Assembly (NCBI GenBank): GCA_958009055.1
Contig: OY253649.1
Coordinates: 1,364,001-1,428,000, forward strand
Length of the DNA: 64,000 nt
From: Choricystis sp. odSpoLacu1
Lineage: Eukaryota; Chlorophyta; Trebouxiophyceae
Direction of reading: 5' to 3'
The notes under the pieces are model-generated. The model saw nothing but the letters and a program-made list of their open reading frames with translations. It did no database searches and was not told the origin of the DNA. Below are positions 10,170-18,932 of this stretch, in pieces. Each line of letters opens with the position of its first letter. Position 1 is the first letter of the stretch. Position numbers and translations under genes: made by a program.

Positions 10170-10679
10170 ATGCCGTCCCGCGCAACCGCCTTCATTGTTA
10201 GCGCACTGCTTGTGTCTCTTGCGCACTCAACGTCAGCTGCAGACTGTGACGCCGTCGACGAGCCCTGCTGTGCCGCAGACGCACCCGACCGCCCGTCTTC
10301 GTCCAACCCCAACCTTCCGTTTTGCAAAACGGACGACCTCATCTGTTTCAAAGACGCGTGCGTTGGCAACGGCTGCACGCCGACGTGCCGGCCGTTCCCC
10401 AAAGACTGCGGAGCTACGGGTTCTCAGTGTTGCCCCAGTGGGTATCACGCCCAACCTGATAAGAAGCTGCCCCCGATGTGCGCCGACAAGGACGCCATCT
10501 GCCTCGACTACGCCGGCGACGGCACCACTGTGAGCGGCAAGTGCGTTGTCAACGACCCAGACTGTGGCGCCGACGGCAAGCCGTGCTGCTGGAAGAGCTC
10601 TGGGTTTGCGTACAAGTGCGAGTGCAAGAAGGGCCTCATGATTGTTGGCGGCGGCGTTTGTGGCAACTTGAAAGGGTGA
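10170..10679 (+). CDS. secreted Cys-rich 'CC' protein
   Basis: A 169-residue protein with a signal peptide (about residues 1-23) and around 20 cysteines. Repeated modules read D-C-x-A/G-x(3)-P/Q-C-C: CDAVDEPCC, CGATGSQCC and CGADGKPCC. The last is followed by CECKKG. Related genes lie on the reverse strand at 12510 and 14246 (CGQTGQACC, CGATGQACC). The fold suggests a disulfide-knotted extracellular protein; no named domain is claimed. The ATG is supported by the leader and by the short divergent spacing to the gene at 9685-10050. Confidence 0.85.
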   Translation: MPSRATAFIVSALLVSLAHSTSAADCDAVDEPCCAADAPDRPSSSNPNLPFCKTDDLICFKDACVGNGCTPTCRPFPKDCGATGSQCCPSGYHAQPDKKLPPMCADKDAICLDYAGDGTTVSGKCVVNDPDCGADGKPCCWKSSGFAYKCECKKGLMIVGGGVCGNLKG

Positions 10680-11140
10680 GACGTGATGTTTGCTGGCATT
10701 TTATGTTGCTGGCAGTTTATGGCGGAGCGTCGCCCGCCAGGATTGTTGTGAACGGCACCCCATTTGGGTGTGGCATCGTGTTGGGGTGGGGGGTGAAAAA
10801 AACGATGACGCCACCTGCTGCATGCAGCTGCAAAGGCCACGCCTTTGCTTTTTTCTTTGACTCTTGTCGACGCGCAATGGTGCCGCCGCCTGTGGCGGTC
10901 ATTTTTTTGCAATGAAGTCGTTTCACACGTTTTTTATCGTCTGCAATGAAAGCGAAGCACCAAACGTTGCCAACCTCTCACGATTCACTCCTTCAAGTGT
11001 TACCACGGTGAAAGGCATGCACGGCACGGTCGGTGGTGGCGTCTTGATGTGGCACGTCAGCAGGAGCAGGGTGGCGAACCTTCTCTTTGGTGTGTCGGTG
11101 CTGTTAAAGAAGAAAAGACTCATCCGCCCTCCACCACCAA
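10680..11140. other. intergenic region
   Basis: The stretch between the Cys-rich gene and a kinase remnant. No gene, repeat or RNA was recognised. Confidence 0.4.
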
Positions 11141-11372
11141 CTAACTTGCTCTCGCCAGCGTCGACTCCAGCGGCGTGCCGGTCGACCGCGCTGCCACCAC
11201 TGGGTTGCCGTCGTCGTCCACCGCTTCCAGCGCGGCCACCACTGCTGCCACGGTGGGGCGGGCTGTCGGGTCGGGGGACAGTCACGCCTCAATCAGCGCA
11301 CGCACGGGGGGCGGCGCCTCGCCATCAGCAACCGGCCGCAGCGGTCGGCGGGGTCTCTCCCCCGTCGACAAT
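11141..11372 (-). pseudogene. fragment of a protein-kinase C-terminal tail
   Basis: On the reverse strand this reads STGERPRRPLRP, then an in-frame TGA where the intact paralogue has Cys (LIEA, stop, LSPDP), then ARPTVAAVV and ALEAVDDDGNPV, ending ARAS with a TAG. The intact kinase at 18933-19895 has the matching order STGERPRRGLRP, LIAACLASDP, VLESLDDDGNELAP. Only the last part of the kinase domain is present; no catalytic lobe lies upstream. It is a decayed, truncated copy. Confidence 0.8.
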
Positions 11373-11423
11373 TTCGTGCAAAAAAAAGCGTTTCGACAAC
11401 CCTGCTTCGTGCGGGGTTGCGGC

Positions 11424-11424
<1 letters not shown>

Positions 11425-11474
<50 letters not shown>

Positions 11475-11478
11475 GCGC
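11425..11478. repeat. (AC)18 followed by (GC)9 microsatellite
   Basis: An uninterrupted alternating purine-pyrimidine tract of about 54 bases: AC repeats then GC repeats. Shorter gcac repeats follow at 11510-11530. Such tracts can adopt Z-DNA. The tract lies in the intergenic region downstream of the gene at 11647-12030. Confidence 0.9.
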
Positions 11479-11646
11479 TTTTAACGAAACATTTGTTATC
11501 GGCAGTATGCACGCACGCACGCACGCGCGCAGAATGAGCATCTTGCACCATTCTATGATCTTATGGCGCCGCACCTTTGTAACACAATCTGTTTTCGAAT
11601 CATTCCACTGAGTCGGTGTAAAAAAAACACATTTTTTTACTTACGT

Positions 11647-12030
11647 TTACGAAATAATGCACGACGTGACTTTTGTTGGGTCGGTAGAGTCGGCGGTGAT
11701 GGTGTACGACGTTTTCGATGCAGTCGATCCTTGGCAGGCGATGATGCCGCCGTTGCCTTTGGGCCCGGGTGGTTCGGGGCAGACTATGGTGCCGCCGACG
11801 GCGGTGGCGGAGCACGCATCATTACCGCCCGAGGTCCCGGTTTCACCGGCCCGGATGAAGAGTGGCCTGCCTTTGGTGTAGCAGTCAAACGGCTGGACGC
11901 CCACATTCACGGGGCACGGCGTAGAGTTTTGGATGGTCACGGGTGTAGCGCTGACGGCAGACGCGCAAGCCAGCAGCACACCGACAATGATCAACAATGA
12001 CGAAAAGAGACGAGACGACGAGGACGACAT
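11647..12030 (-). CDS. small secreted six-cysteine protein (NxTPC family)
   Basis: A 127-residue protein with a serine-rich start (MSSSSSRLF) and a signal peptide ending VSA. The mature part is VTIQNSTPC with six cysteines and a tail ASKTSYTIT ... VTSCIIS, very close to the gene at 17075. Upstream in-frame codons to 12096 are open, but the ATG at 12030 places the hydrophobic leader correctly. It is the best-preserved family member together with 17075. Confidence 0.85.
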   Translation of the reverse strand: MSSSSSRLFSSLLIIVGVLLACASAVSATPVTIQNSTPCPVNVGVQPFDCYTKGRPLFIRAGETGTSGGNDACSATAVGGTIVCPEPPGPKGNGGIIACQGSTASKTSYTITADSTDPTKVTSCIIS

Positions 12031-12239
12031 TGTTTTGGTTTGTATGGTGGCGGGGAGACGTGTTGTTTGAATTGTGTTTTGTGAATTGCCAAACAAATTG
12101 GAAGAAAACCACCGACTGCGAAAGTCTTTTTACACTCCCTCTTCAACCAAACGCGTTGAGACGCGAGATTGTTTGCGTTAACTCGCCTGATTCAACCGTA
12201 ATCTGTTACATTCTGCCTCAACATGTTACTCTGTTGCTT

Positions 12240-12470
12240 CATCGATGATGGATTCAGCTCGTTACACAAACAGAAACGGCTAAACGTCCTCATTGCTTTC
12301 TTCCAACTTCCCTTCCCTCCCCTCGCCCCCCTTTTGTGCATTTTGTGAACCGAAACTCGACCTCCTATACAATTTTTTGTTTTGAGGTCACATGGCATTG
12401 ACAGGCGATGATGAAACAGACTGTCAAGCTTGTTACACACAATAGAAACGAATCAACATCCTCATAAGCG
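12240..12470. repeat. imperfect tandem duplication of about 60 bases
   Basis: Two related segments (gatgatggattcagctcg... near 12243 and gatgatgaaacagactgt... near 12407) share cgttacaca, agaaacg and catcctca landmarks with a spacing of about 165 bases. It is non-coding, in the shared downstream/upstream region between 11647-12030 and 12510-13121. Confidence 0.4.
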
Positions 12471-12509
12471 CCTCCTAGTTGTTGAGCCTTCCACGTAGCT
12501 TACTAACAG

Positions 12510-13121
12510 CTAGCCTGGCGCAGGGTTCCCCCCGTTGCAGTACGACGAATTCTTTTCTCTCCCGTTTGGGCAAAGAATGCATACATCGGTGCGCAGCGAC
12601 TCCATGCCCAAGTCGTTACCTTTGCAGTTGAGAATCATCATGTTGGCTTGAGGGGTACCAATGCAGGCTTTGTGGTTGAGCGCGCCACAGTCTGGCGCGA
12701 TCGTCTTGCAGACGTCACCATAGCAGTAGTCGTTGGCGCCCACGCACTGCGGCCCCAGAGATTTGTTGGGGGGCATCGGGTTGTGGTAGGAAGCAGTGCA
12801 ACAGGCTTGCCCCGTCTGGCCACAGCCCACCAGCGGGTAAGGCTGGCACGTGGACGGGTCTTGCCAGGTTTTGCCGGGCAAGCAGATCAGTTTGTCCCCT
12901 CTGCACCACTTGATTTTGTTGCCCCCCTGGTCAAATGGTAGGTCGGCCGGCGCGTCGGTCGCGTTGCCAGGGCAGCAGGCTGCGCCCACAGCATTGCAAG
13001 TGGCCGGCGACGGCATGACAGTTTCTTCCAGAACGGCAGGCGCAGGAGCAGGCGCCTGTGCTTTGACCAACGACGCAGTGCAAGCAACGGCAAGGACGAG
13101 GCCGAGGCACCGAATCCGCAA
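12510..13121 (-). CDS. secreted Cys-rich 'CC' protein, ATG start lost
   Basis: The frame encodes a leader (RCLGLVLAVACTASLVKA), an APAPAPA linker, and about 18 cysteines with CCPGNATDAP, KWCRGDKLICLPGK and CGQTGQACC. It is the tandem paralogue of 14246-14784. At the position matching the paralogue's ATG this gene has TTG (13121-13119); no in-frame ATG lies close upstream, only ones far away outside a plausible leader. Either a non-ATG start is used, or an upstream exon supplies the start, or the gene is dead. From TTG the product would be 203 residues. Confidence 0.65.
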   Translation of the reverse strand: MRIRCLGLVLAVACTASLVKAQAPAPAPAVLEETVMPSPATCNAVGAACCPGNATDAPADLPFDQGGNKIKWCRGDKLICLPGKTWQDPSTCQPYPLVGCGQTGQACCTASYHNPMPPNKSLGPQCVGANDYCYGDVCKTIAPDCGALNHKACIGTPQANMMILNCKGNDLGMESLRTDVCILCPNGREKNSSYCNGGNPAPG

Positions 13122-13392
13122 GTCGGATCGGTCGTGAGGGCTGTCCAGAAACAAGGGTAACCGCTCGGGCTGTTGGAAGGATGCGCACTGCGAGGCTGTT
13201 TGGTGGCTGGGTGCAAAGAAGAAAGACAAGGTGTGCGGGTGAGAAGCAGGTGACCCAAAAGCAAAACAAAAAATGCGGGCGGGGGGGCCCACGTTGCGAC
13301 AAGTGTCACACTGTTTTGTGGAGCATCGCACCCCCCAAGCCACACCTTCTCCACCCTTTTCTTCCAACACACAAACTATATTGCCACACACC

Positions 13393-13830
13393 ATGAAGTA
13401 CGCCAACAGCATCCTGTCCGCCCTGGCCGCGCTGGCCGTGCTCAGCCTCATCGGCTCCACTCTCGCCGCGCCCTCCCCCTCGCCCGCCCCCGCCACTGCC
13501 GACGCCGCCCCCTCCGGAGGCGACGGCCAACTTTTTCTGAGCTTTCAAAACAGGCTGTACTGCCGCGGGCGCGTCAACATCTCGTTCTCCGACCGGGAGC
13601 AGGCCACTTTTGACCTCGACCAGGCCACCTTTGTCAGCGACCCCGAGCCAGCCTTCACACCCAGTGAGTTCGAGCTTACAGTGGACGGGTGGCGTGCCGA
13701 ATCCAACGTGACGGGCATCGCCGTCGACACGTCTGACTGCAATGGCTCGGTGCGTCGGGCCAGGTGTGCTCGCCACTCGGCATCAACCACTGGTCCAGCA
13801 GTGTCAAACGCCACGCCTTGTTTGAGGTGA
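13393..13830 (+). CDS. secreted protein with Pro/Ala-rich linker, probable frameshift
   Basis: The 145-residue frame starts with a strong signal peptide (about residues 1-26, ending TLA), a short PSPSPAPA linker, and a beta-type region (LFLSFQNRLYCRGRVNI, FELTVDGWRAESNV). After DTSDC (about 13740) the -1 frame remains open with clearly protein-like sequence (GQVCSPLGINHWSSS, FEVKKTYHH, ending ALNKEW) to a TGA at 13879-13881. The annotated frame beyond 13740 looks like noise. A single missing base near 13737-13740 would explain this. No family recognised. Confidence 0.65.
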   Translation: MKYANSILSALAALAVLSLIGSTLAAPSPSPAPATADAAPSGGDGQLFLSFQNRLYCRGRVNISFSDREQATFDLDQATFVSDPEPAFTPSEFELTVDGWRAESNVTGIAVDTSDCNGSVRRARCARHSASTTGPAVSNATPCLR

Positions 13831-14245
13831 AAAAAACCTACCACCACAGCAGGTGCTTCGTGGCGTTGAACAAGGAGTGGTGAATGCTGGGGGAAAGGAG
13901 AGAGGCGTAGTGTTTGCAGTTGGGAGAGAAACGCGAGCTCCATTGCCCGTCTGTCAACAGTGCCGGAGTCACCTCCTTTCCATATACAAAGGCGCGACAC
14001 ACACACACGCTGCTGTTTCACCACTGGCATTTTTTTGACGCCAATGAAAATCATCACGCGCATACTTTTACGCGGGCAATTAAAGCATGCTTTAATTGCG
14101 CCGGGTCGGCATTGCACGCGTCACCCGCAAGCCTTTCGGCATACTTGTTGGACTGGGAGCCCAGAACTGTATTTTTTTGGGGGAAATTGGGGGCGGAGTG
14201 GGGGCAACACTCAACACACACTGCGTCACTGCACACGCGCTCCTC

Positions 14246-14784
14246 TCACTTGCAGTACGGCTGGTATTCGTTGGCCCGCCCATTGGGGCAGGGTGTGCAG
14301 ATTTTCGCCTGCAGCGTCAGCAAGCCCAGGCCGTCCTTGCAGTTGCACTCGGACACGACTTCGCTCTTGCCACCGCAACACTCCTTGTTGAGCGTGCCAC
14401 AGTCGGGTTCGTTCGTTTTGCAGATGCCGCCAGAGCAGTAGTCGTTGTCGTCCACACACTGAGGACCGAGTGGTTTGTTCGAAGGAGTCGGGTTGTGGTA
14501 CGAACCAGTGCAGCAGGCTTGCCCCGTCGCGCCGCACCCCACCAGCGGGTAAGGCTGACACGTGGACGGGTCTAGCCAGTTTTTGCCGGGCAGGCAAATC
14601 AAGTCTTCTCCCCTGCACCACTTGATTTTGTTGCCCCCCTGGTCGATGGGAAGGTCGGCGGCGCGTCGGTCGCGTTGCCAGGGCAGCAGGCTGCGCCCAC
14701 GGCACTGCAGTCGCCGGGCGCCTGCGCGTTGGCGAGCGCAGCACACGAGGCCACAAGGAGAAGGGCGAGGCAGCGAGGTTGCAT
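14246..14784 (-). CDS. secreted Cys-rich 'CC' protein, frameshifted
   Basis: The ATG at 14784 opens a leader ending ANA, then CSAVGAACCPGNATDAP. At about 14661-14664 the frame breaks by one missing base: the paralogue at 12510 has gcgccggcc where this gene has gcgccgcc. The rest (DLPIDQGGNKIKWCRG, CGATGQACC, CCGGKSEVVSECNCK, ending YQPYCK) continues in the next frame to the stop at 14246. Cysteine spacing matches the two paralogues. Without the lost base it would be about 179 residues. Confidence 0.7.
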
Positions 14785-15055
14785 GCTTTGTGCCGTGTCG
14801 AGAGGAAGGGATGGAGTCGCCGTGTGGTGGCTTGCGAGAGGGGGAACGGGTGGAAGGAAAAAGCAGGAGGTGTGATGGGGGCAGGAATTGGCTGCGAAGC
14901 TAAGAAAACCGAAACCTTCCCCGACGACGCGAAAGGTACCTGCGCGTTCTCCCACACGACGTCCCCCGCGACTCCTTGTCCATGTGAAACGGAGATCACC
15001 GATTTTTTTTGTATTCATTGCCGAGGGTGGGCCGGCGGTGGCGTGGCGGACTGTG

Positions 15056-15115
15056 GTAGTTGTCGACGGGGGGAGAGACCCCGCCGACCGCTGCGTCCAC
15101 AGTCTGGAAAAGGGG
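15056..15115 (+). pseudogene. short fragment of the kinase C-terminal tail
   Basis: The stretch tcgacggggggagagacccc then gccgaccgctgcg matches the STGERPRRPLR segment of the kinase tail seen at 11372 (reverse) and 19650. One extra G breaks the frame. Only about 45 bases are preserved, so this is a relic. Confidence 0.6.
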
Positions 15116-15334
15116 CGCTTTGCAAGGAAGCGCGCGTGCCACGTTTGGCATGATATATTTCATGCGCGTTGCGTGTCGGTTAAAGGGGGGCAGGCGGTGG
15201 CGTGTCGGTTGGTGCGTGGAGACGCGAGAGACGAGGAAGCTGCAGCAGCGCGGCTTCCTCGGTACGGAAGCAGCGTCGGCTGAAGAGTTTTTTGTCGGAC
15301 CCGCTGGGTCGACCCACTCAGAACATCTCTCGAT

Positions 15335-16755
15335 TTGCATCCCACTCCCAATTGTCCATCCAAACCGGTGCGTCTGTCCCCCAACCTCAACCGGGCTCGG
15401 CACTCGCGCACGTGCGCTAGTTGCTGCAAGGGCGGCGCGCCCGCTCCCTCGCCCGCCAACGCGCCCGCTCCCTCGCCCGCCAAAGGAGGCGCGCCTGCCC
15501 CCGCTCCTGCTGGGGCCGCCCCCGCCCCCTCCCCCGGCAACGGTCGCGACTTTCCGGCCCCGCCGCCGGGCAAGCCGCCGGGCCCGTCCCCCAAAGAAAT
15601 CGACAAGGCGCCCATTGGCAAGATCGCCGACGATGGCAAAGGCAGCGACGTCATGCCTTCTGACGCGGCGGCTGCGTCTGACACGCGTGGCGCCAAAGCC
15701 GTTCAGCCGACGGCGGTGGGCATCAAAGCTGCGGGCGAGTTTTTTTTTGGCGCCGTGGAGTTGACTCAAAAAGCACTCTCGGCCACCCCAGATGCTCACC
15801 CCCCTCCCCAAACCCTTTTCATTCACGCAGGCGACACCCAAAAAGACGTCAGTGGCAAAAATCTTCTTGTTGGCACGCCAATTGACGTCCCTAGCGCCAA
15901 GAGCCAGAGCGGCGCCAAAACCACGTCGGCCGTCACGTTCACCAGCGACCTCAACTCGGCGGCCAACGGCCTGCCCAAGCCTGAACTGACCAACGCGCCC
16001 GCGTATGGCGGCCGCGTCGGTTCGTCTGGCGGGACCTACGGCATCACCTGGCTCAACGCAAACGTGTACACGATTTCGGAGAGCGGGGGCTGGCTAGACA
16101 GCCGCGCCACCATCGTGCTCGACCACTGGGAAGCGCGCGTCAACAGCTGGTCAGGCTTCGACCCCATCTTCCGTGCGCCTGCAGTTGGCTACACATTCAC
16201 CTGGACGGCTTGGGAGTATTTGTGGGTGCGTGGTGAACGCGGTGTGGAAGCGGTGTGGAAGCGGTGTGGCGGAACGATGGCGGCGCGCGCAGACTGAGGG
16301 ACCAAACAAGCTCATCCCCTCTTCCCTTTGCCTTCACAGTATGGCTTCAACAGTATGTGCTTCGGGTAACCAGATATGCACCGGAATCATCGGAACTTTT
16401 ACGGCAAAACTTGCGAAAAACGCAAACCATAAAATTAATTGACGTGACTCACTCCATGGTGTTGCATATAAAATTTGTAAATCCGTAGATCCAGCTTCGC
16501 TATACATCAATAGAACAGCTAATAACATAAATAAGGACCCTACTAATGTGTATAGAAAGAATTGAAATGCTGCACGAATTTTTCGTTCACTGGCTGTCTT
16601 GGGGCTGGAAGACGCCTCCCATGGGCCTGTCCATGTATGACAGGTGGGGCAACACGCTTCAAGTTTCTGTCCAAGTTGGCCTCAACCTGCGCAATTTTGA
16701 CGTGGTCTCAGTTCGCGTGCTCGACTACTATTTTGCGGGCAACAACTGGGGGTGA
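15335..16755 (+). pseudogene. secreted-type protein gene interrupted by mitochondrial DNA
   Basis: A Pro/Ala-rich N-terminal part (repeats of APAPSPA) leads to a domain with SGGTYGITWLNANVY, ATIVLDHWEARV and YTFTWTAWEYLW. A GT-AG intron (16226-16339) precedes a short exon start YGFNS. The exon is then broken at 16355 by a mitochondrial insert that brings a TAA at 16367. After the insert, the host frame resumes at 16591 (WLSWGWKTPPMGLSMYDRW, then VSVQVGLNLRNF) to a TGA at 16753. No in-frame ATG exists at the N-terminus, so the 5' end is also missing or lies in an unseen exon. The domain is not recognised. Confidence 0.65.
16355..16590 (-). mobile_element. nad4: NUMT: mitochondrial nad4 fragment inserted in an exon
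   Basis: Read on the reverse strand, this AT-rich segment encodes about 79 codons with no stop. It carries hallmark complex I subunit 4 sequence: SERKIRAAFQFFLYTLVG, then STDLQIL, FAFFASFAVKVPMIP and VHIWLPEAH. The order and content match mitochondrial nad4 from plants and protists. Base composition differs sharply from the GC-rich surroundings. The insert splits a nuclear coding exon and adds a stop. The left edge is near 16355 and the right edge near 16590, each uncertain by a base or two because of a shared T. The uninterrupted frame suggests a recent transfer. Confidence 0.93.
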
Positions 16756-17074
16756 GTCGGCCTGGCCGCGATGCGATTACGTTACATGCGCCGCCCAGGG
16801 TGCTAAAAAGTAAAACACACCACATTCTTCATTGCTTTTTCTTTTTTTGTGTCGAGTGTGTGTAAATAAGGACCATTACTCATGGTGGATGATGCTTTGA
16901 CAACTCGCGCGCGCGGCTCATCATGTATCCATCCGCGGCGGACACCGAGAAACACTACTTGCAAAGCATGCCTAGAGCGAGGTTTTGGCTGCAGCACACT
17001 CACTTCCTCTTGACGAAAAAACGGCAGCCTTTCTAGAGGCCAATGCACTCAAATTTGATTTACAAGTCCCTTTT

Positions 17075-17431
17075 TCACGAAACAATGCACGATGTCACAT
17101 TTGCAGGGTCGTTCGAGTTGGCGGTGATGGTATACGACGTTTTGGAGGCAGGGGAGCCTGTGCACGAGAAGCTGCCTGAGTTTTGCGGATGGCACGACAG
17201 GGAGGCACCGGCACTGTTGACGGTGCAGCCGTCAATGTTGCCGGAGCTCCAAGCTTGGCCAGGGGAAATCGTGACAGACCTACCGTCGGTGTAGCACATA
17301 AACGGGGTGGGGTTCACACCCGCATTGGCGGTGCACGGCGTCGAGTTTTGGATGGTGACCGCCATGGCGTTGGCGACAGACGCGCACGCCAGGAGGGCGC
17401 CAACAACGCACGACGAAAAGGTGCGTGCCAT
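17075..17431 (-). CDS. small secreted six-cysteine protein (NxTPC family)
   Basis: A 118-residue protein with a signal peptide of about 22 residues (ending ANA), a mature start AVTIQNSTPC, and six cysteines. The tail ASKTSYTITANS ... VTSCIVS is almost the same as that of 11647-12030. Both genes share their 3' coding and flank sequence (aatgcacgatg / aatgcacgacg), so they are close paralogues. Function unknown. Confidence 0.87.
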   Translation of the reverse strand: MARTFSSCVVGALLACASVANAMAVTIQNSTPCTANAGVNPTPFMCYTDGRSVTISPGQAWSSGNIDGCTVNSAGASLSCHPQNSGSFSCTGSPASKTSYTITANSNDPANVTSCIVS

Positions 17432-17612
17432 AATTTTGGTTGGGCTGCGAGTGTGGGGAGGAGAGCAAAACGTTTCGTGAGAAGGAGGTGTTGTGCGAAG
17501 AGCGAAAGAGGCAAATTAATTGGTCATCAAACTAGCGAAAATCAAAAAACCCTTTCCTGAAACACGTCCACCTGTGGACGAACCTTCCCCCAACTTTTTA
17601 ATTTCAACACCG

Positions 17613-17975
17613 TCAGCCAGTCACATCGTTTTCGATGGAGATGGTGCGCAAACTGCCGTTGTTGGCCGCGGTCGGCGGCAGCGCTGGTTCCCAGCCAGCC
17701 TGGGCAGCGAAAGAGGGCGGTTGACACGGCCCGCCGACCACGTGCTGCCCCCTTGGAGTGCAGGAAACACACACGACGTGCGTCCCAAGGGGCGGTGAGG
17801 GTGCAACCATGTGCATGTGAGCCGTTCTGGCCGCTTCCGTTCGTGCCGCGGTTTGTTTCCCCTCCAGCCCACGCGTGGTGTGCGGGGCAGTCGAGACGGA
17901 TCCCCAAACGATGCATCCCTGGGCCATAGTAAACCCAGCCCTTTTGCCCGATGTCAGAGGCTGGCCGTTTGCCAA
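17613..17975 (-). CDS. possible exon or remnant, unassigned
   Basis: A 120-codon reverse frame with protein-like content (GCIVWGSVSTAPHTT, VVCVSCTPRGQHV, NNGSLRTISIENDV). It has no leader, and splice-site support is poor. An overlapping frame (GWVYYGPGMHRLGIR) also looks plausible, which may indicate another frameshifted secreted-protein gene. Offered only as a candidate. Confidence 0.25.
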   Translation of the reverse strand: MANGQPLTSGKRAGFTMAQGCIVWGSVSTAPHTTRGLEGKQTAARTEAARTAHMHMVAPSPPLGTHVVCVSCTPRGQHVVGGPCQPPSFAAQAGWEPALPPTAANNGSLRTISIENDVTG

Positions 17976-18119
17976 ACGGGGCTTCTCTCCGGGTGGGCCA
18001 AAAAGAAAAGCAAAGAAAAAAAACTCGCTCTCGCAAAAACTCCAATTCTCCGAGCATTTGGGAGGCCAGTCTCACAACGCGCCCCGAGTTTTTTGTCGTC
18101 CTCCTCCCTCTAAAAAAAC

Positions 18120-18338
18120 ATGTCTCGCTACGCAGCCCTGTTTGCGTGGCTGCTGGTCTTCCTGGCGACGGCCCAGGTGGACGCCATCAAGGTGTGCCCG
18201 TGCACCCTCCCCAAACCGACCGGAAATTGCCACAACACGTGGACGTGCTGCAAACACGGCAGCAACGAGACCTTCGCCTGGACCTGCTATCAAAAAGATG
18301 ACGGCATTGCCTACACTTGCGACAGTGACTGTCCTTAG
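18120..18338 (+). CDS. short secreted Cys-rich peptide
   Basis: A 72-residue product: signal peptide of about 22 residues (ending VDA), then a 50-residue mature part with eight cysteines (CPCTLPKPTGNC, WTCCKHGSNETFAWTC, YTCDSDC). Its compact disulfide-rich form resembles secreted defence or toxin-like mini-proteins in general, but no family match is claimed. It is the last clear member of the low-GC secreted island. Confidence 0.75.
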   Translation: MSRYAALFAWLLVFLATAQVDAIKVCPCTLPKPTGNCHNTWTCCKHGSNETFAWTCYQKDDGIAYTCDSDCP

Positions 18339-18788
18339 GGGATGTACGGTTGAGCGGGTCTGCGCACACGTTGAGGCAAAGAACAGTGTTTTATAGGGGG
18401 TTGGACGCGAAGGTGAGCACCGGCTCGAAGCGTCGCCCCTCTGCTGTCCAAGCACACGATGGAGTGAGGGTGACAATGCCTTTCGCCGCCTCCAACGCGT
18501 CACTGCAACGCCATAGACCTCAAAGCCGGGATTGGATCGAGCGGGAAGAAGCGGCGTGCGAGTCCGCCCTGATGCACCCCCGCTCTCCCCGCCTTTTGGC
18601 GCGTCCCCCCCTTTTTTTCAAGCCCGCCTCCTCCCCATTAAAGCACACAGTTTGTTTGGCGATCATACCGAGTTTTTCGACATTCGAATAGGGTGGGTCT
18701 GCGATTTTACACAATGACATTGTTAAAAATGCGCCGGCAGAAATAAAATCAATGCGTTGCGTTCTCTCCCTCTCTATCTCTCTCATTA

Positions 18789-18918
18789 GCCCTTGGCAAA
18801 CGTTTGCTGGTTGGCGGGGGTGTTGCACATGCACATCTGCTTCTCCGCGTTCCACCAGCAGTCGACGCCGGCGGGACCGCAGTGCCATTGGCCATTCTCC
18901 CCCTGCCACGGGGCCGAG
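18789..18918 (-). other. exon-like Cys/Trp-rich segment, readable on both strands
   Basis: On the reverse strand a frame reads PWQGENGQWHCGPAGVDCWW then NAEKQMCMCNTPANQQ, ending FAKG with TAA at 18790-18788; an acceptor-like cccgtggcag precedes it. Upstream exons would fall inside the kinase gene and none were seen. On the forward strand the same bases lie between an acceptor (ctctctcattag, 18790) and a donor (gtgagt, 18919) that joins in frame to the kinase domain. Only one reading can be right. A truncated remnant of a secreted Cys-rich gene is the simpler guess. Confidence 0.4.
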
Positions 18919-18932
18919 GTGAGTCAGGAGGA

